Origin: Candidatus Hydrogenedentota bacterium
GTDB lineage: Bacteria; Hydrogenedentota; Hydrogenedentia; Hydrogenedentales; JAJRTN01
Length of the DNA: 64,000 nt
Assembly: GCA_024278275.1 (NCBI GenBank)
Contig: JAJRTN010000114.1
Span: 1-64,000, forward strand
Direction of reading: 5' to 3'
Under the pieces are notes generated by a model. That model was not told where the DNA came from. It worked only from the letters and a program-made list of their open reading frames with translations, and ran no database searches. Numbering within the stretch: position 1 is the first letter of the stretch; every line of letters starts with the position of its first letter. This document shows positions 54,494-63,081 of the stretch, in pieces. The translations under genes and the position numbers were made by a program.

Positions 54494-54851
54494 GGGGGCG
54501 ACATGGTCTCGACGGGGGTGAAAGAGGCATTGGTTGCGTGCCGAGGACCCCGGTGGCCTCGTAAAAAACCGGGAACAAACACAATTGCCAACAACGAAAT
54601 GGCACTTGCCGCCTAAACTCAGGCAGCACGTTCTCACCTTGACCGCCTGCTAGGGGATGAGAGCGACGACAGCGGGCCTCGCCCAAGGTGACGGTGGAGC
54701 ACCCCGACGCGAGTACGATCTCCACCTAGCGGCCCCGGAAAGCGAGCCTGACGCGTTCCACGGGTGGCGAATCTCAAAAGACGGGCTACGCACGTAGAAG
54801 CCAGTGCCGACGCACTTCCGGACGCGGGTTCGATTCCCGCCGCCTCCACCA
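54494..54851 (+). ncRNA. ssrA: tmRNA
   Basis: The 358-base RNA rescues stalled ribosomes by trans-translation. Its 5' end GGGGGCG pairs with CGCCTCC before an encoded CCA (one G-U pair), and the T-arm GCGGGTTCGATTCCCGC is intact. The tag frame appears to read GTNTIANNEMALAA and stop (TAA), ending in the expected ALAA degron, with the resume codon probably the GGA near 54571. The 5' start GGGGGCGACATGGTCTCGAC is typical. The 3' end doubles as the integration site of the element to its right. Confidence 0.95.
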
Positions 54852-55874
54852 TTCTTGCATCTGAACTAAGTTGTTGGCGTCGCTTGATTTAGGCGGGAGC
54901 CCTTTGGGCTGCTGATGGGGGTGGGCCACAAAATGGCCACATGTTTTCTCCGGATGGATACGGTCTCCGACCGTCTCGACGACATCGGAAAGACGCGAAT
55001 CGCGGACTTGAGCGTAGATGTTCATCGTCAAGTCTGGCGTTGAGTGCCGCGCCAGCGACTGGGCTTCTTTTACCGTCGCGCCCGCCTCAATAACGAGTGT
55101 GACATAGACGGCCCTGAAGGAGTGGAAGTCTACCTTTCCTTCCGGCGTGGTTTTCGTAATGCCGGCCAACTTCAGGTCTTTGTCGAGTTCCCGGGCTGGG
55201 TGAGACGGGACATAGACGAGGGCATCATCGCGCCTCATCCTTTCAGTGTGGTGACTCAACCTCGCCACAAGCCATCTGGGCAGGGGCTGGAATCCTGGTT
55301 TCCGGTTCTTGGTCCACGCTGCCTCCAAGAGGAGCCCTCCGCGACCTTCGTCAAAATGCGACTTCCGAAGCGCAGCCAACTCTCCCGCACGCAACCCCGT
55401 ACAGATGGCAAGCTCATAGAGCAGTCGCCGGTCAGGCTCACAGTTCTCGAGAATATCCTCAAGTTCCTCAGACGTCAGCACTCGACGAGTGCTCTGAGGG
55501 GTAGTATCGAATGCTGCGAGCATCCTGAGGGGATCGGAATCGAGGTATCCCCGTTTAACACACCAATCGCAAAAGGCCGCAATGCCGTCAGCGTAATTGG
55601 TGAGTGTCTTTCCAGTCTTCCCGCTCCTGTGCAGCTTCCTCAGCACCTTCTCGACACGAGGAAGAACACCGGAGAGGTCCGCGAGCTCTTTCAAGCCAAG
55701 TTGCTCCTCCCAAAACTCCAGATACGTCTTACGCATCCGCGCGTGGCCCTTTCCCCAGGGGTGCCCGCCCCGGCCGCCCTGCGTATTACCCCAGGCAAGG
55801 TACTCCTCTACAGCCTCGCGGAATGAGAGATCTTCCCCGGAAGGAACGGGCGGAGGCGCGTAACCGAGTTTCAT
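54786..55874 (-). CDS. Tyrosine recombinase (integrase), catalytic part
   Basis: The 362-residue frame has a core-binding domain (about 15-115) and a catalytic domain with the Arg in TGLRAGELAAL, the HxxR in HSFRAVYV, a second His in LARHSTPDLT and the nucleophilic Tyr in MNIYAQV. It should catalyse insertion and excision at ssrA. It lacks the N-terminal arm-binding domain, which lies in the same frame just upstream, after a TAA codon (55887-55889). The last ~20 residues (WWRRRESNPRPEV region) are read from the antisense of the tmRNA 3' end. Confidence 0.88.
   Translation of the reverse strand: MKLGYAPPPVPSGEDLSFREAVEEYLAWGNTQGGRGGHPWGKGHARMRKTYLEFWEEQLGLKELADLSGVLPRVEKVLRKLHRSGKTGKTLTNYADGIAAFCDWCVKRGYLDSDPLRMLAAFDTTPQSTRRVLTSEELEDILENCEPDRRLLYELAICTGLRAGELAALRKSHFDEGRGGLLLEAAWTKNRKPGFQPLPRWLVARLSHHTERMRRDDALVYVPSHPARELDKDLKLAGITKTTPEGKVDFHSFRAVYVTLVIEAGATVKEAQSLARHSTPDLTMNIYAQVRDSRLSDVVETVGDRIHPEKTCGHFVAHPHQQPKGLPPKSSDANNLVQMQEWWRRRESNPRPEVRRHWLLRA
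54824..54851. other. Attachment site (left junction) of the ssrA-integrated element
   Basis: The tmRNA T-arm and acceptor end lie directly beside an integrase gene pointing at them, the usual arrangement for elements inserted in ssrA. The integrase frame ends inside the tmRNA gene. The matching right junction was not found and should lie beyond 64000. Confidence 0.7.
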
Positions 55875-55886
55875 CCTTCGATGCTC

Positions 55887-56036
55887 TTACTCAAGCTTAT
55901 TGGCCATGGCCAGGGTTTCCTTCTTGCTCGGCGTGCCGGTGAAGAACTTCCGGTCACCTCGCCAATCCCTGTACCACCCCTCAAAGTGCCGCCGTGGTTT
56001 CCCGTTGCGGCTCTTTCGCTTCCTTACGCCAGCCAT
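55887..56036 (-). pseudogene. Arm-binding domain of the integrase, cut off by an in-frame stop
   Basis: A 49-codon frame with AAGGAG 8 bases upstream encodes a small basic domain (RRHFEGWYRDWRGDRKFFTG then SKKETLAMANKLE), matching the N-terminal arm-type DNA-binding domain of tyrosine integrases. It ends at TAA. The next codons (EHRR, then the ATG at 55874) continue in the same frame into the integrase, so the two were one gene. It could be a real nonsense mutation, a recoded stop or a sequence error. Confidence 0.8.
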
Positions 56037-56038
56037 GC

Positions 56039-56227
56039 CTACGGCTCCTTTCGCCAAGGTTTCATCAGGAGCTGCGGAACAGTGAGCCCCTCAGATTCTG
56101 CCTTTCTCTGAAGGGCATCGAGTTCCGCCTTCGTCATGCGAACACGGACGATTTCCGTCTTCTTCGCCGCACCTAGCGGCGGTCGTCCTATGCGCTTCGA
56201 AGGTCTAGCTTTCCTTGTTCTTGCCAT
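56039..56227 (-). CDS. Small basic protein, probable ribbon-helix-helix/CopG-like
   Basis: The 62-residue protein is rich in Lys and Arg at its N-terminus, followed by EIVRVRMTKAELDALQRKAE, which resembles an RHH DNA-binding strand-helix unit. It ends 2 bases before the integrase arm-domain ATG, so it is probably translated with it. It may control integrase expression or excision. Confidence 0.6.
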   Translation of the reverse strand: MARTRKARPSKRIGRPPLGAAKKTEIVRVRMTKAELDALQRKAESEGLTVPQLLMKPWRKEP

Positions 56228-56258
56228 GAGGGCAGTATGCTTTATGTGGCCTCATAAG

Positions 56259-56579
56259 TCAACCCTTCGCCCGAGCGAACTTGCGGGCCTCAGCCGCCAA
56301 TTGGTCTTCGATGTGGCTGATGATGACGTCCACGGTCCAAGTGTTCTTTCCCAAGAACCGAACAGGCCGGGGCAACTCGCCGCGCTCAACCGCGCGTTTG
56401 ATTGTCTCCCGGCAGCCCTTGCCCAACAGACGAGCCAAACCCACCTCTGTTATCAAAGTTCTTGGTGGGAGCAAAGCCAAGTCTTCATAGATCCCTTCTG
56501 CCTCTGCCTTGGGCTTGTTCCCATCCAGATTCGAATCCGGAGTCTCTAAGCATCGAAGTGTTTGAGTTTCCACTGCCAT
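56259..56579 (-). CDS. Probable AlpA/excisionase-like HTH protein
   Basis: About 106 residues. The central part LITEVGLARLLGKGCRETIKRAVERGELPRPVRF is a MerR/AlpA-type winged helix: a HTH followed by a GxLPxP-like wing (cut here to key residues VGLARLLGK and GELPRPVRF). Small proteins of this type serve as excisionases or regulators in integrative elements. ATG 56579 is assumed; an upstream TTG at 56627 is possible. No strong ribosome-binding site is visible. Confidence 0.6.
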   Translation of the reverse strand: MAVETQTLRCLETPDSNLDGNKPKAEAEGIYEDLALLPPRTLITEVGLARLLGKGCRETIKRAVERGELPRPVRFLGKNTWTVDVIISHIEDQLAAEARKFARAKG

Positions 56580-56672
56580 AGCGACGGTCCCAGTCCTGGT
56601 CCCACACCACTGTTCCTCATGGCTCAAGTCATGCAGCTATTCTGTGCGTTAATTCGCCCGGTGGTCGTGCGA

Positions 56673-57047
56673 TTACAAATCTTCCTCAACAGGCAGCACC
56701 TGAACCACATTGGCAAAGACCATGTCGTTAGAGTTCTTCTTGTGCTTGATGACTACCCGACAGTCTTCGTGAAGCAGGTCATCTGTGGTGATTTCTTCGC
56801 CTACCTCAGGTATACGGCCCAATATGGCAGCCGCCCAACGACCCAGCTTCGTGTTTTCGGTGAGCTTTTTGCTCGCTATCCCTGACACCACGCAGCCATC
56901 GTAGTCGTCTTCTGGGAGCAACCTGAAATCGATGTGGATCATCGCCCCATGCGGCCCCATCTTCTCGTACATGTTAATAGGCCTCGCCAGGTACTCACCC
57001 TCGGATACGAGTTCAGTGGCTTCCTCAACAACCAGCTTGCATGTCAT
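56673..57047 (-). CDS. Hypothetical protein of the integrative element
   Basis: The 124-residue acidic protein (MTCKLVVEEATELVSEGEYL at the start) has no motif that I recognise. A GGA-containing site lies 9 bases before ATG 57047; ATG 57068 is an alternative. Its place among small accessory genes of the element suggests a phage- or plasmid-like role. An 11-base direct repeat (TTTGTGGCTAA twice) lies just upstream at 57068-57089. Confidence 0.5.
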   Translation of the reverse strand: MTCKLVVEEATELVSEGEYLARPINMYEKMGPHGAMIHIDFRLLPEDDYDGCVVSGIASKKLTENTKLGRWAAAILGRIPEVGEEITTDDLLHEDCRVVIKHKKNSNDMVFANVVQVLPVEEDL

Positions 57048-57359
57048 GACACTGTTTCCTTTCTTCATTTGTGGCTAATTTGTGGCTAATGCCGTTCCTC
57101 ATCTATCCTTATTGCGGTAGAGACAGCCCTTTTCTTTCAGTTCTGTCCGGAGAAGCAGGCCAAAATCCGCGAGCGCCACAGCGCTGAACGACGTCTTTCA
57201 GTTCTCGTAGAACTCCGCGCAACCAGGTCTGGGAATGCGGGCCTTCCTGCAGTCTCGGGTCACAAGACTGCACGCCTGACGCCGGCCGGCGGTATTGCTG
57301 CAATACGTACAGACGGGCCCCACTGATCCGTCGCCCGATAGCGAGGATGTCGGCCTCGG

Positions 57360-58744
57360 CCTGTCAAGCCATTTGCTAATCTTACCGTAGGGGGTATCGT
57401 CACGCCATTTACTTTCTTACCACGAGGATGAGGCTTGGGCTTTGGTTTGGTTGTATCGCCCTCCCCGCGGGGAGGGCGATTGCTTCTCTAGTACAGGGGT
57501 TTTCGGTTTCTCTTTTTGGGTGTCGATTCGGAGCAATGCGCCGAGTGTTTTATCCACGTCTTTGGAAAGCAGGAAGGGGTCTGTGTCGGCGCGTTGGCGG
57601 CGTAGCGCCTGGACGGCCTTGGGGAGCGGTTTGCCGGCATGAAAGGCGATGAGGCGGTCCAGGGGTGTTTGGGCTTGGTCGTAGCGCCGGGTAATGCGTG
57701 CGCCGATGCGCAGCTTTTCTTTGAGCTTCACGCAGGGTTGGTAGAGGTTCATCATGGCGCCCCACGGCCCGGTGTAGAGGGCTTGTATGGCCTCGAGTTG
57801 GGCGGGGGTATCGTAGCGGTCCCATCCCACGAGTTTGCGCACATGGGTCCAGTTTTTTTGCTCGATGTGGGCGTTGTCGTCTTTCTTGTAGGGGCGGCTC
57901 CGGGTGAACTGGATGCGGTGCTTTTTGCAGTACCGAAGCAGGTGATGGTTGATGAATTCCGAGCCGTTGTCCGAGTCGATGCCCTTGAGCGCAAAGGGCA
58001 GCGCTTGGCGGATATCCTCGAGCGCACGGACGACGCCCGTCTCGCCTTTGCCCATGATGGCACGGGTTTCGCACCATCCGGTATGGATGTCGGTCACATT
58101 GAGTGAATAGACGAATTCGCCCGAGGCGTGGGGGCCTGAGTGCGAAACCAAGTCGATCTCGCAATAGCCAGGGTCCTCGACATCCCAGTGGTCCGTCTTG
58201 ATGGGGATGTGCTGCTTCAAGAGCGAACCCGGTTTCGTACGGCCATAGATGCGTCCTTTGAGTTGTCGCTTCTTATCCTGCAAGCGCCGGTCCATTTGGC
58301 GCGGACTCATCTGAAGCAACGCGCGCTCCACCTCGGGCGTTAGCCCCCGGATGTGGCCGCGCGCCCACGGCAGCCAGTGGGGCAGCAGGGCTTTGAGCCG
58401 TGTCGACCAGGGATAGCCCGCCGCTTTCCAGATCGTAGCCAAGACGCGTACGCTGGCGGCCGAATAGGTCGGCCCACGCCGACGCCGTGCGGCCCCAGGC
58501 ACCGGCGTATCCGCCGGTTGCCCAAGCAGCCTAATCGCGTACTTACGGTGATACCCCGTTTGCCTGCAAAATTCATCCAGCAAACGCGACCGCTTGGCCC
58601 TATCTGCCTTCCGATACCGCTTTTGATACATCTTCAACCCATTCAAAACGCGTTCTCCTGCCACCAGCCACCCTCCCCACTACGGTAAGATCGCAAATGG
58701 CAAGACGATACTACGCTCGGTAAGATCTTAGATGGCTTGATTCG
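57360..58744 (-). mobile_element. Insertion sequence in nrdG (1385 bp, DDE transposase)
   Basis: The ends are long imperfect inverted repeats (about 62 bases), each holding two copies of a GCCAT-TCTTACC type motif (left 57364-57421, right 58680-58740). A 5-bp target duplication, CTCGG, flanks it (57355-57359 and 58745-58749). A single transposase gene fills it, with its stop codon inside the left repeat. Confidence 0.85.
57417..58664 (-). CDS. DDE-type transposase (integrase-core family)
   Basis: The 415-residue transposase has an N-terminal helical HTH region (RRKYAIRLLG-type, about 25-60) and an rve-like catalytic core. The candidate triad is Asp in CEIDLVSHSG, Asp in GIDSDNGSEF and Glu in DDNAHIEQKNW. 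It is of the kind found in IS481-like or ISNCY groups; I cannot assign the family surely. Length and frame look intact, so it may be active. Confidence 0.85.
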   Translation of the reverse strand: MAGERVLNGLKMYQKRYRKADRAKRSRLLDEFCRQTGYHRKYAIRLLGQPADTPVPGAARRRRGPTYSAASVRVLATIWKAAGYPWSTRLKALLPHWLPWARGHIRGLTPEVERALLQMSPRQMDRRLQDKKRQLKGRIYGRTKPGSLLKQHIPIKTDHWDVEDPGYCEIDLVSHSGPHASGEFVYSLNVTDIHTGWCETRAIMGKGETGVVRALEDIRQALPFALKGIDSDNGSEFINHHLLRYCKKHRIQFTRSRPYKKDDNAHIEQKNWTHVRKLVGWDRYDTPAQLEAIQALYTGPWGAMMNLYQPCVKLKEKLRIGARITRRYDQAQTPLDRLIAFHAGKPLPKAVQALRRQRADTDPFLLSKDVDKTLGALLRIDTQKEKPKTPVLEKQSPSPRGGRYNQTKAQASSSW

Positions 58745-59250
58745 CTCGGTGAGTTGTGGGACAACAGTTGTGCGAAACTCGTAGGTGACCGGGCCAGAAA
58801 GTACGAGACCTATGCTCTTGTCAATCGAATCGTGGTCCACGGAGACGCCGCAAATCGAGTCGTACTTCTCGGGTGGGGCCTTAACGTCCATAGCCACATA
58901 GTCCACGAGGCCCGCGTCAAGCAACAGGGCCAGGACCGTGGGATGTGTGCCGTTGGTGTCAAGTTTGACACGGTAGCCCAGTTCCCGTATTTCGTGGATG
59001 AAATCGGCCAGTCCCGGCTGGAGCGTAGGTTCCCCTCCGCTCAAGACCACCGCGTCAAGGAGGCCTTGGCGTTCGCGGAGATACTCAAGCACCTGAGAGA
59101 CCGGTGTTGTCCCAGCGTAATTTCCGTCGTTGCCCAGGAGCATGCGGTTGTGGCAATAGAAGCAGTCGAGATTGCAGCCCGGCGTGAAAACGACTGCTGC
59201 GATCTTGCCGGGGTAGTCAACGAAGGACGTTCTCTGGATTGCTGCTATCT

Positions 59251-61359
59251 TCATAACGCAATCCCGCCCGTCTGAGGTTTTTCAGGATCGCGAAACGCAA
59301 CCCGGTCCGCGTACTCTTGTTTCTTCCCCTCGTTGTAGTCCGCCACCGGCCTGAGATATCCCGTTACGCGCGACCAGACCTCGGTTTCGGCCCCGCAGCG
59401 AGGGCAGGAAAAGTGCTCGCCCTTGAGGTAGCCGTGACGCGCGCAAATGCTGAAGGTGGGCGTAATGGACAGATACGGCAGCTTGTACTTGGTGAAGATT
59501 CTCTGGATGAGCCGTTTGGCGACAGCTGTGTCCTCGATGCTTTCGCCGAGGTAGAGATGAAGCACGGTGCCACCCGTGTACAGAGACTGCAGTTCGTCCT
59601 GTAACTCGAGTACCTCAAACACGTCATCAGAATACCCCACTGGCAGCTGGCTTGAGTTGGTGTAGTACGGCGTGCCGTTGCCGGTAGTCTTGATGTCGGG
59701 GTACCTGGCCTTATCCAGCCGCGCGAGACGATAGGCCGTGCTTTCCGCCGGCGTTGCTTCAAGGTTGTAGAGGTGACCCGTCTCGCCCTGGACATCGCCC
59801 AGGATACCGCGCAGATAACGCAGGATTCGCAGGGCGAAACCCTGGCCTTCCGGCGTGCCGAGATCCTTCTCGAGGAGGTTCAGCACGGCTTCGTTCATAC
59901 CAACGATGCCGATGGTACTGAAATGATTAGACCAGTAGTGGCCAGCCTTCTGCTTTATGCCGCGCAGGTAGTTCCTCGAATAAGGATAGAGCCCTTCCTC
60001 GGTCTGAACCTCGATGACCTTGCGCTTGATCTCCAGAGCGGCCACACCGATCCGGACCAGCCGGCACAGACGCTCCTTGAACTCGTGCTCTGTCTTGGAG
60101 AGATATCCAATGCGGGGGAGGTTGATCGTGAACACCCCGATGGAGCCGGTGAGGGGGTTGCTGCCGAAAAGGCCCCCACCTCGACGCCGCAACTCAGTCG
60201 TGTCCAGGCGCAGGCGGCAGCACATGGACACGGCTTCTTCCGGGGAAAGGTCCGAATTGACATAATTCGCGAAGTAGGGGATCCCGTACTTGCACGTGAT
60301 CCCCATGAACGCCTCGACGGCCGGCAACTCCCAGTCAAAGTCCTTGGTGATGTTGATCGTGGGGATCGGGAACGTGAATACACGTCCTTTCGCATCCCCC
60401 TCCATCATCACGTCACAGAACGCGCGGCTAAACATGTCCATCTCCGCCTGGAATTCGCCGTAGGTGGCGCTGATTAGCTCGCCCCCGATAATCGCGGGCG
60501 TGTTCTTCAACGTCGCCGGTACCGTGATGTCAAACGTCAGATTGGAGAATGGACACTGAAACCCCACGCGCGTCGGGATGTTCAGGTTGAAGACGAATTC
60601 CTGGAGCGCCTGTTTGACCTGGTCATGGGTCATTCCGTCGTAGCGGATAAACGGTGCACAGTACGTGTCGAAACTGCCCCAAGCCTGGGCCCCGGCGGTC
60701 TCCCCCTGCGTCGTGAAGGTTGAGTTGATGACTTGGCCCAAGAACGACCGCAAATGCTTGGCCGGCCGACTTTCCACTTTTCCGGGGGCGCCACCGAACC
60801 CTTCCAGCAGTAATTGGCAAAGGTCCCACCCCGTACAGTACGGTCCGAAGAAGCCGAGATCATGGATGTGGGCGGAGCCGTTCTCATGGGCCTCGCGGAC
60901 TTCGACAGGGTATATTTCGTGAAGGCAGTAGTTCTTTGTGAAGAACTCGCGTACGTAGTTGTTGAGCCCGTTTATGCTCTTCTGAGCATTGGCGTTTTCT
61001 TTGACGCGCCAGTCCCGGTCCCCGAGGTAATCCGAGAACATATCGATCGTGGCTCCGATAAGGGCGTTGAGGTTCCTGGCGCTCGCACGTTTTTCCCGAT
61101 ACAGAATATAGGCCTTGGACGTGCGGGCGTGGCCGTTCTCGATAAGCACTTTCTCCACAAGGTCCTGAATCTGTTCAACTTCGGGGATGCGATTCGCGAA
61201 CTGCTCCTCAGCGAGGCGAATGACCTCCTTACAAAGGTTTTCCGCTCTGGCGAAGTCGTTGCCGCCGCAAGCCGAGGCAGCTTTGAAGATAGCGCACGTG
61301 ACCTTGTCGGGCTGGAACGCTTCAATGCTGCCATCCCGCTTCCTGATTCGCTTAATCAC
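59251..61359 (-). CDS. nrdD: Anaerobic (class III) ribonucleoside-triphosphate reductase
   Basis: NrdD reduces ribonucleotides without oxygen using a glycyl radical. The 702-residue protein has an ATP-cone (IKRIRKRDGSIEAFQPDKV, about 1-95), catalytic barrel segments (HIHDLGFFGPYCTGWDL, NIPTRVGFQCPFSN), a zinc site in the C-terminus (FSCPRCGAETE) and the glycyl-radical loop RVTGYLRP near the end. GTG 61359 is chosen; GGAG lies 7 bases before it. The frame is open to 61701 but that part is not NrdD-like. It overlaps nrdG by 4 bases. With nrdG split, activation depends on another NrdG. Confidence 0.93.
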   Translation of the reverse strand: MIKRIRKRDGSIEAFQPDKVTCAIFKAASACGGNDFARAENLCKEVIRLAEEQFANRIPEVEQIQDLVEKVLIENGHARTSKAYILYREKRASARNLNALIGATIDMFSDYLGDRDWRVKENANAQKSINGLNNYVREFFTKNYCLHEIYPVEVREAHENGSAHIHDLGFFGPYCTGWDLCQLLLEGFGGAPGKVESRPAKHLRSFLGQVINSTFTTQGETAGAQAWGSFDTYCAPFIRYDGMTHDQVKQALQEFVFNLNIPTRVGFQCPFSNLTFDITVPATLKNTPAIIGGELISATYGEFQAEMDMFSRAFCDVMMEGDAKGRVFTFPIPTINITKDFDWELPAVEAFMGITCKYGIPYFANYVNSDLSPEEAVSMCCRLRLDTTELRRRGGGLFGSNPLTGSIGVFTINLPRIGYLSKTEHEFKERLCRLVRIGVAALEIKRKVIEVQTEEGLYPYSRNYLRGIKQKAGHYWSNHFSTIGIVGMNEAVLNLLEKDLGTPEGQGFALRILRYLRGILGDVQGETGHLYNLEATPAESTAYRLARLDKARYPDIKTTGNGTPYYTNSSQLPVGYSDDVFEVLELQDELQSLYTGGTVLHLYLGESIEDTAVAKRLIQRIFTKYKLPYLSITPTFSICARHGYLKGEHFSCPRCGAETEVWSRVTGYLRPVADYNEGKKQEYADRVAFRDPEKPQTGGIAL

Positions 61360-61504
61360 CACAGATCTCCTTTCTGCTTTCCGCCTTGGCGCAATGTGCA
61401 ATGGCTCTGGCTGGCCTCGCGATGTACTTGTGGCTGCCCGATCTGTGTTCGTGTGTAGCATGAAGCTGATACCGGCTACATCGGGGCACCTTCCTTGCCT
61501 GTTG

Positions 61505-63032
61505 TTATTGCGGCAGGATCTGTGGCGTCGTTTCAGGTCTGTTGTGAACATCGGGAGGAGGGGGTGCCGTGAACCGGCGCTGGGGAACTGGCGTCGGGAT
61601 CCAGCCCCCGTAAACTGAGCCAGTGGCAATAACGTCGCTGAGAACCTCATGTTGTTGACAGAGGACGTGGAGGTCCGATGTCTTGACGGATTCGCCCCCA
61701 AATTCCTCCCACCACAATTGGGTCAGGGCGCGCCTGTCGGGAGTTTCGACATCGGCCTCAACGTACATCGCCTCGATATTGCCCAGGAAACCGGGGATTC
61801 CCGACACCTCGAGTATGCCACCCAAGACGGTCGACCAATCCTCGAACGAGCCAAGCGGATCCCCGCGCCAACGAGGGAATCCTTCCTCACACCACGCCAG
61901 GACAAGGGTCAAACATGCCCGCACAAGTTCCGACCTGTGATGCCGCGCCCACGAGAGGAGGTCTTCGTGCCGAAAGTTCTGGCGTAACCACGGCCTGTCC
62001 GTTCGAGGGTCGATTCTGATGCGAACACTCCGCCGCGCAATTTCTAATTTCTAATTTCTAATGTGAAGCGGGGGTTGTTGGCCGTCGCAATCCATACTGC
62101 CTGGTTGTTGAGGGCAAGCATCCGTTTGCTGCCGAGGAGACGATCCGTCGGCTGCGTGGTCGTCAGGACGCTGGCCAAAGCGGGATCATCAAGAGTGCGG
62201 TTCTGGGGAATGTTGTCCAGGAGGATGATAGGGGCACCGGCCACCATAAGGGACGTGAGTTTCTTCCTATTATCCGCCGAACTCGCGCTCAGTGTCGTGG
62301 GTTTGCACGGCTCGCCGATGGTGATGACGGCGACAAGGTCTGCCAACCGCCCCTTCCCGGTGTGGGCGATTCCACTATGTGGAGTGGCGTTGGCGCATCT
62401 TTGATGGCCCGCCGGATAAACGGCAGCACCATCAGGGCCACGGCATGCGCCCGGCTGGCCTCATCCGTGAAAGGGAAATCGCATATAGCCTCCAAAAGCA
62501 ACCTGCGTGCGCCGGCTACGTCGAGTTGCACCGGAATGGAGGTCCTGAGACCGTACGCATCGTGGAAGTACAACTGTTCGTCTTCGTGGTACCCGGGACA
62601 GTCGATCAGGTCAAAGTTCCTGCCGAACACGGGCACAGTGGCTACAGTATTCAGTTCAGGTAAACCCTCGTCCGGATCATCGATGATGGCGTCCAGAATC
62701 CTGCTCGGCGGCGACGAAGGCGTCTCGCCGTTGGTAGTCCTCTTCTTCCAGTCGGCTACCTCAGCGAGGTACTTGAACATACTCCGTTTGGTACAAGGGA
62801 CGATGTGCGGAGCATCACCTTTTCGTACGTCAACAAGGCGAACAAGACGCCCGGCGCTACGAAAGATGACCGGGGGGGCGTTGGCCACTTTCATGACTCT
62901 CAATGCGTGGCGGAGCACGATACGCGGCTGCTCGTCCGTGTAGACCACGGGAAACGCGTCCTCGGCAGGGGATTCCGTCACACCCGGATCTTCTTGGCGT
63001 CCAAAAAGCTGCATGATTCTGTCCTCGCTCAT
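61505..63032 (-). pseudogene. Primase-associated helicase-type ATPase gene broken by two frameshifts
   Basis: Three frames together encode one protein. Part 1 (63032 to about 62350) ends with LHIVESPTPG. Part 2 (about 62350 to 62044) resumes with KGRLADLVAVITIGEP and holds LTSLMVAGAPIILLDNI (Walker B-like) and VWIATANNP, as in phage and plasmid primase-helicase ATPases. Part 3 (about 62046 to 61505) continues ARRSVRIRIDPRTDRPW and GSFEDWSTVLGGILEVSGIP. The first break falls in the P-loop (expected PGTGKG), the second at a TTTCTAA triple repeat. The start is uncertain, as no strong ribosome-binding site is seen. Confidence 0.75.
62041..62061. repeat. Heptanucleotide tandem repeat (TTTCTAA) x 3
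   Basis: Three perfect 7-base units lie inside the ATPase pseudogene. Minus-strand translation through them stops at once. With one unit (or four) the frame would connect FTLE to IARRSVRIRI, the expected continuation. Confidence 0.85.
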
Positions 63033-63081
63033 GTGCAGAAGCCACCGGTTGGCCGCAGCTGTGTGGGTTTCGGGTGGAGCG

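Larger units (their letters stand above)
57109..59254 (-). pseudogene. nrdG: Anaerobic ribonucleotide reductase activating protein, split by an IS
   Basis: NrdG is the radical SAM activase that installs the glycyl radical on NrdD. The 5' part (59254 down to 58745, 170 codons) has the cluster motif CNLDCFYC and SGGEPTLQPG. The IS then interrupts it, and the 3' part continues left of the IS (57354 down to 57109) with ADILAIGRRISGARLYVLQQ and a stop. Removing the IS and one 5-bp duplicate restores one frame of 251 residues (...QLTEADILAIG...). The 5' part now runs into IS sequence and ends at 58643, so about 80 native residues are lost. Confidence 0.88.
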
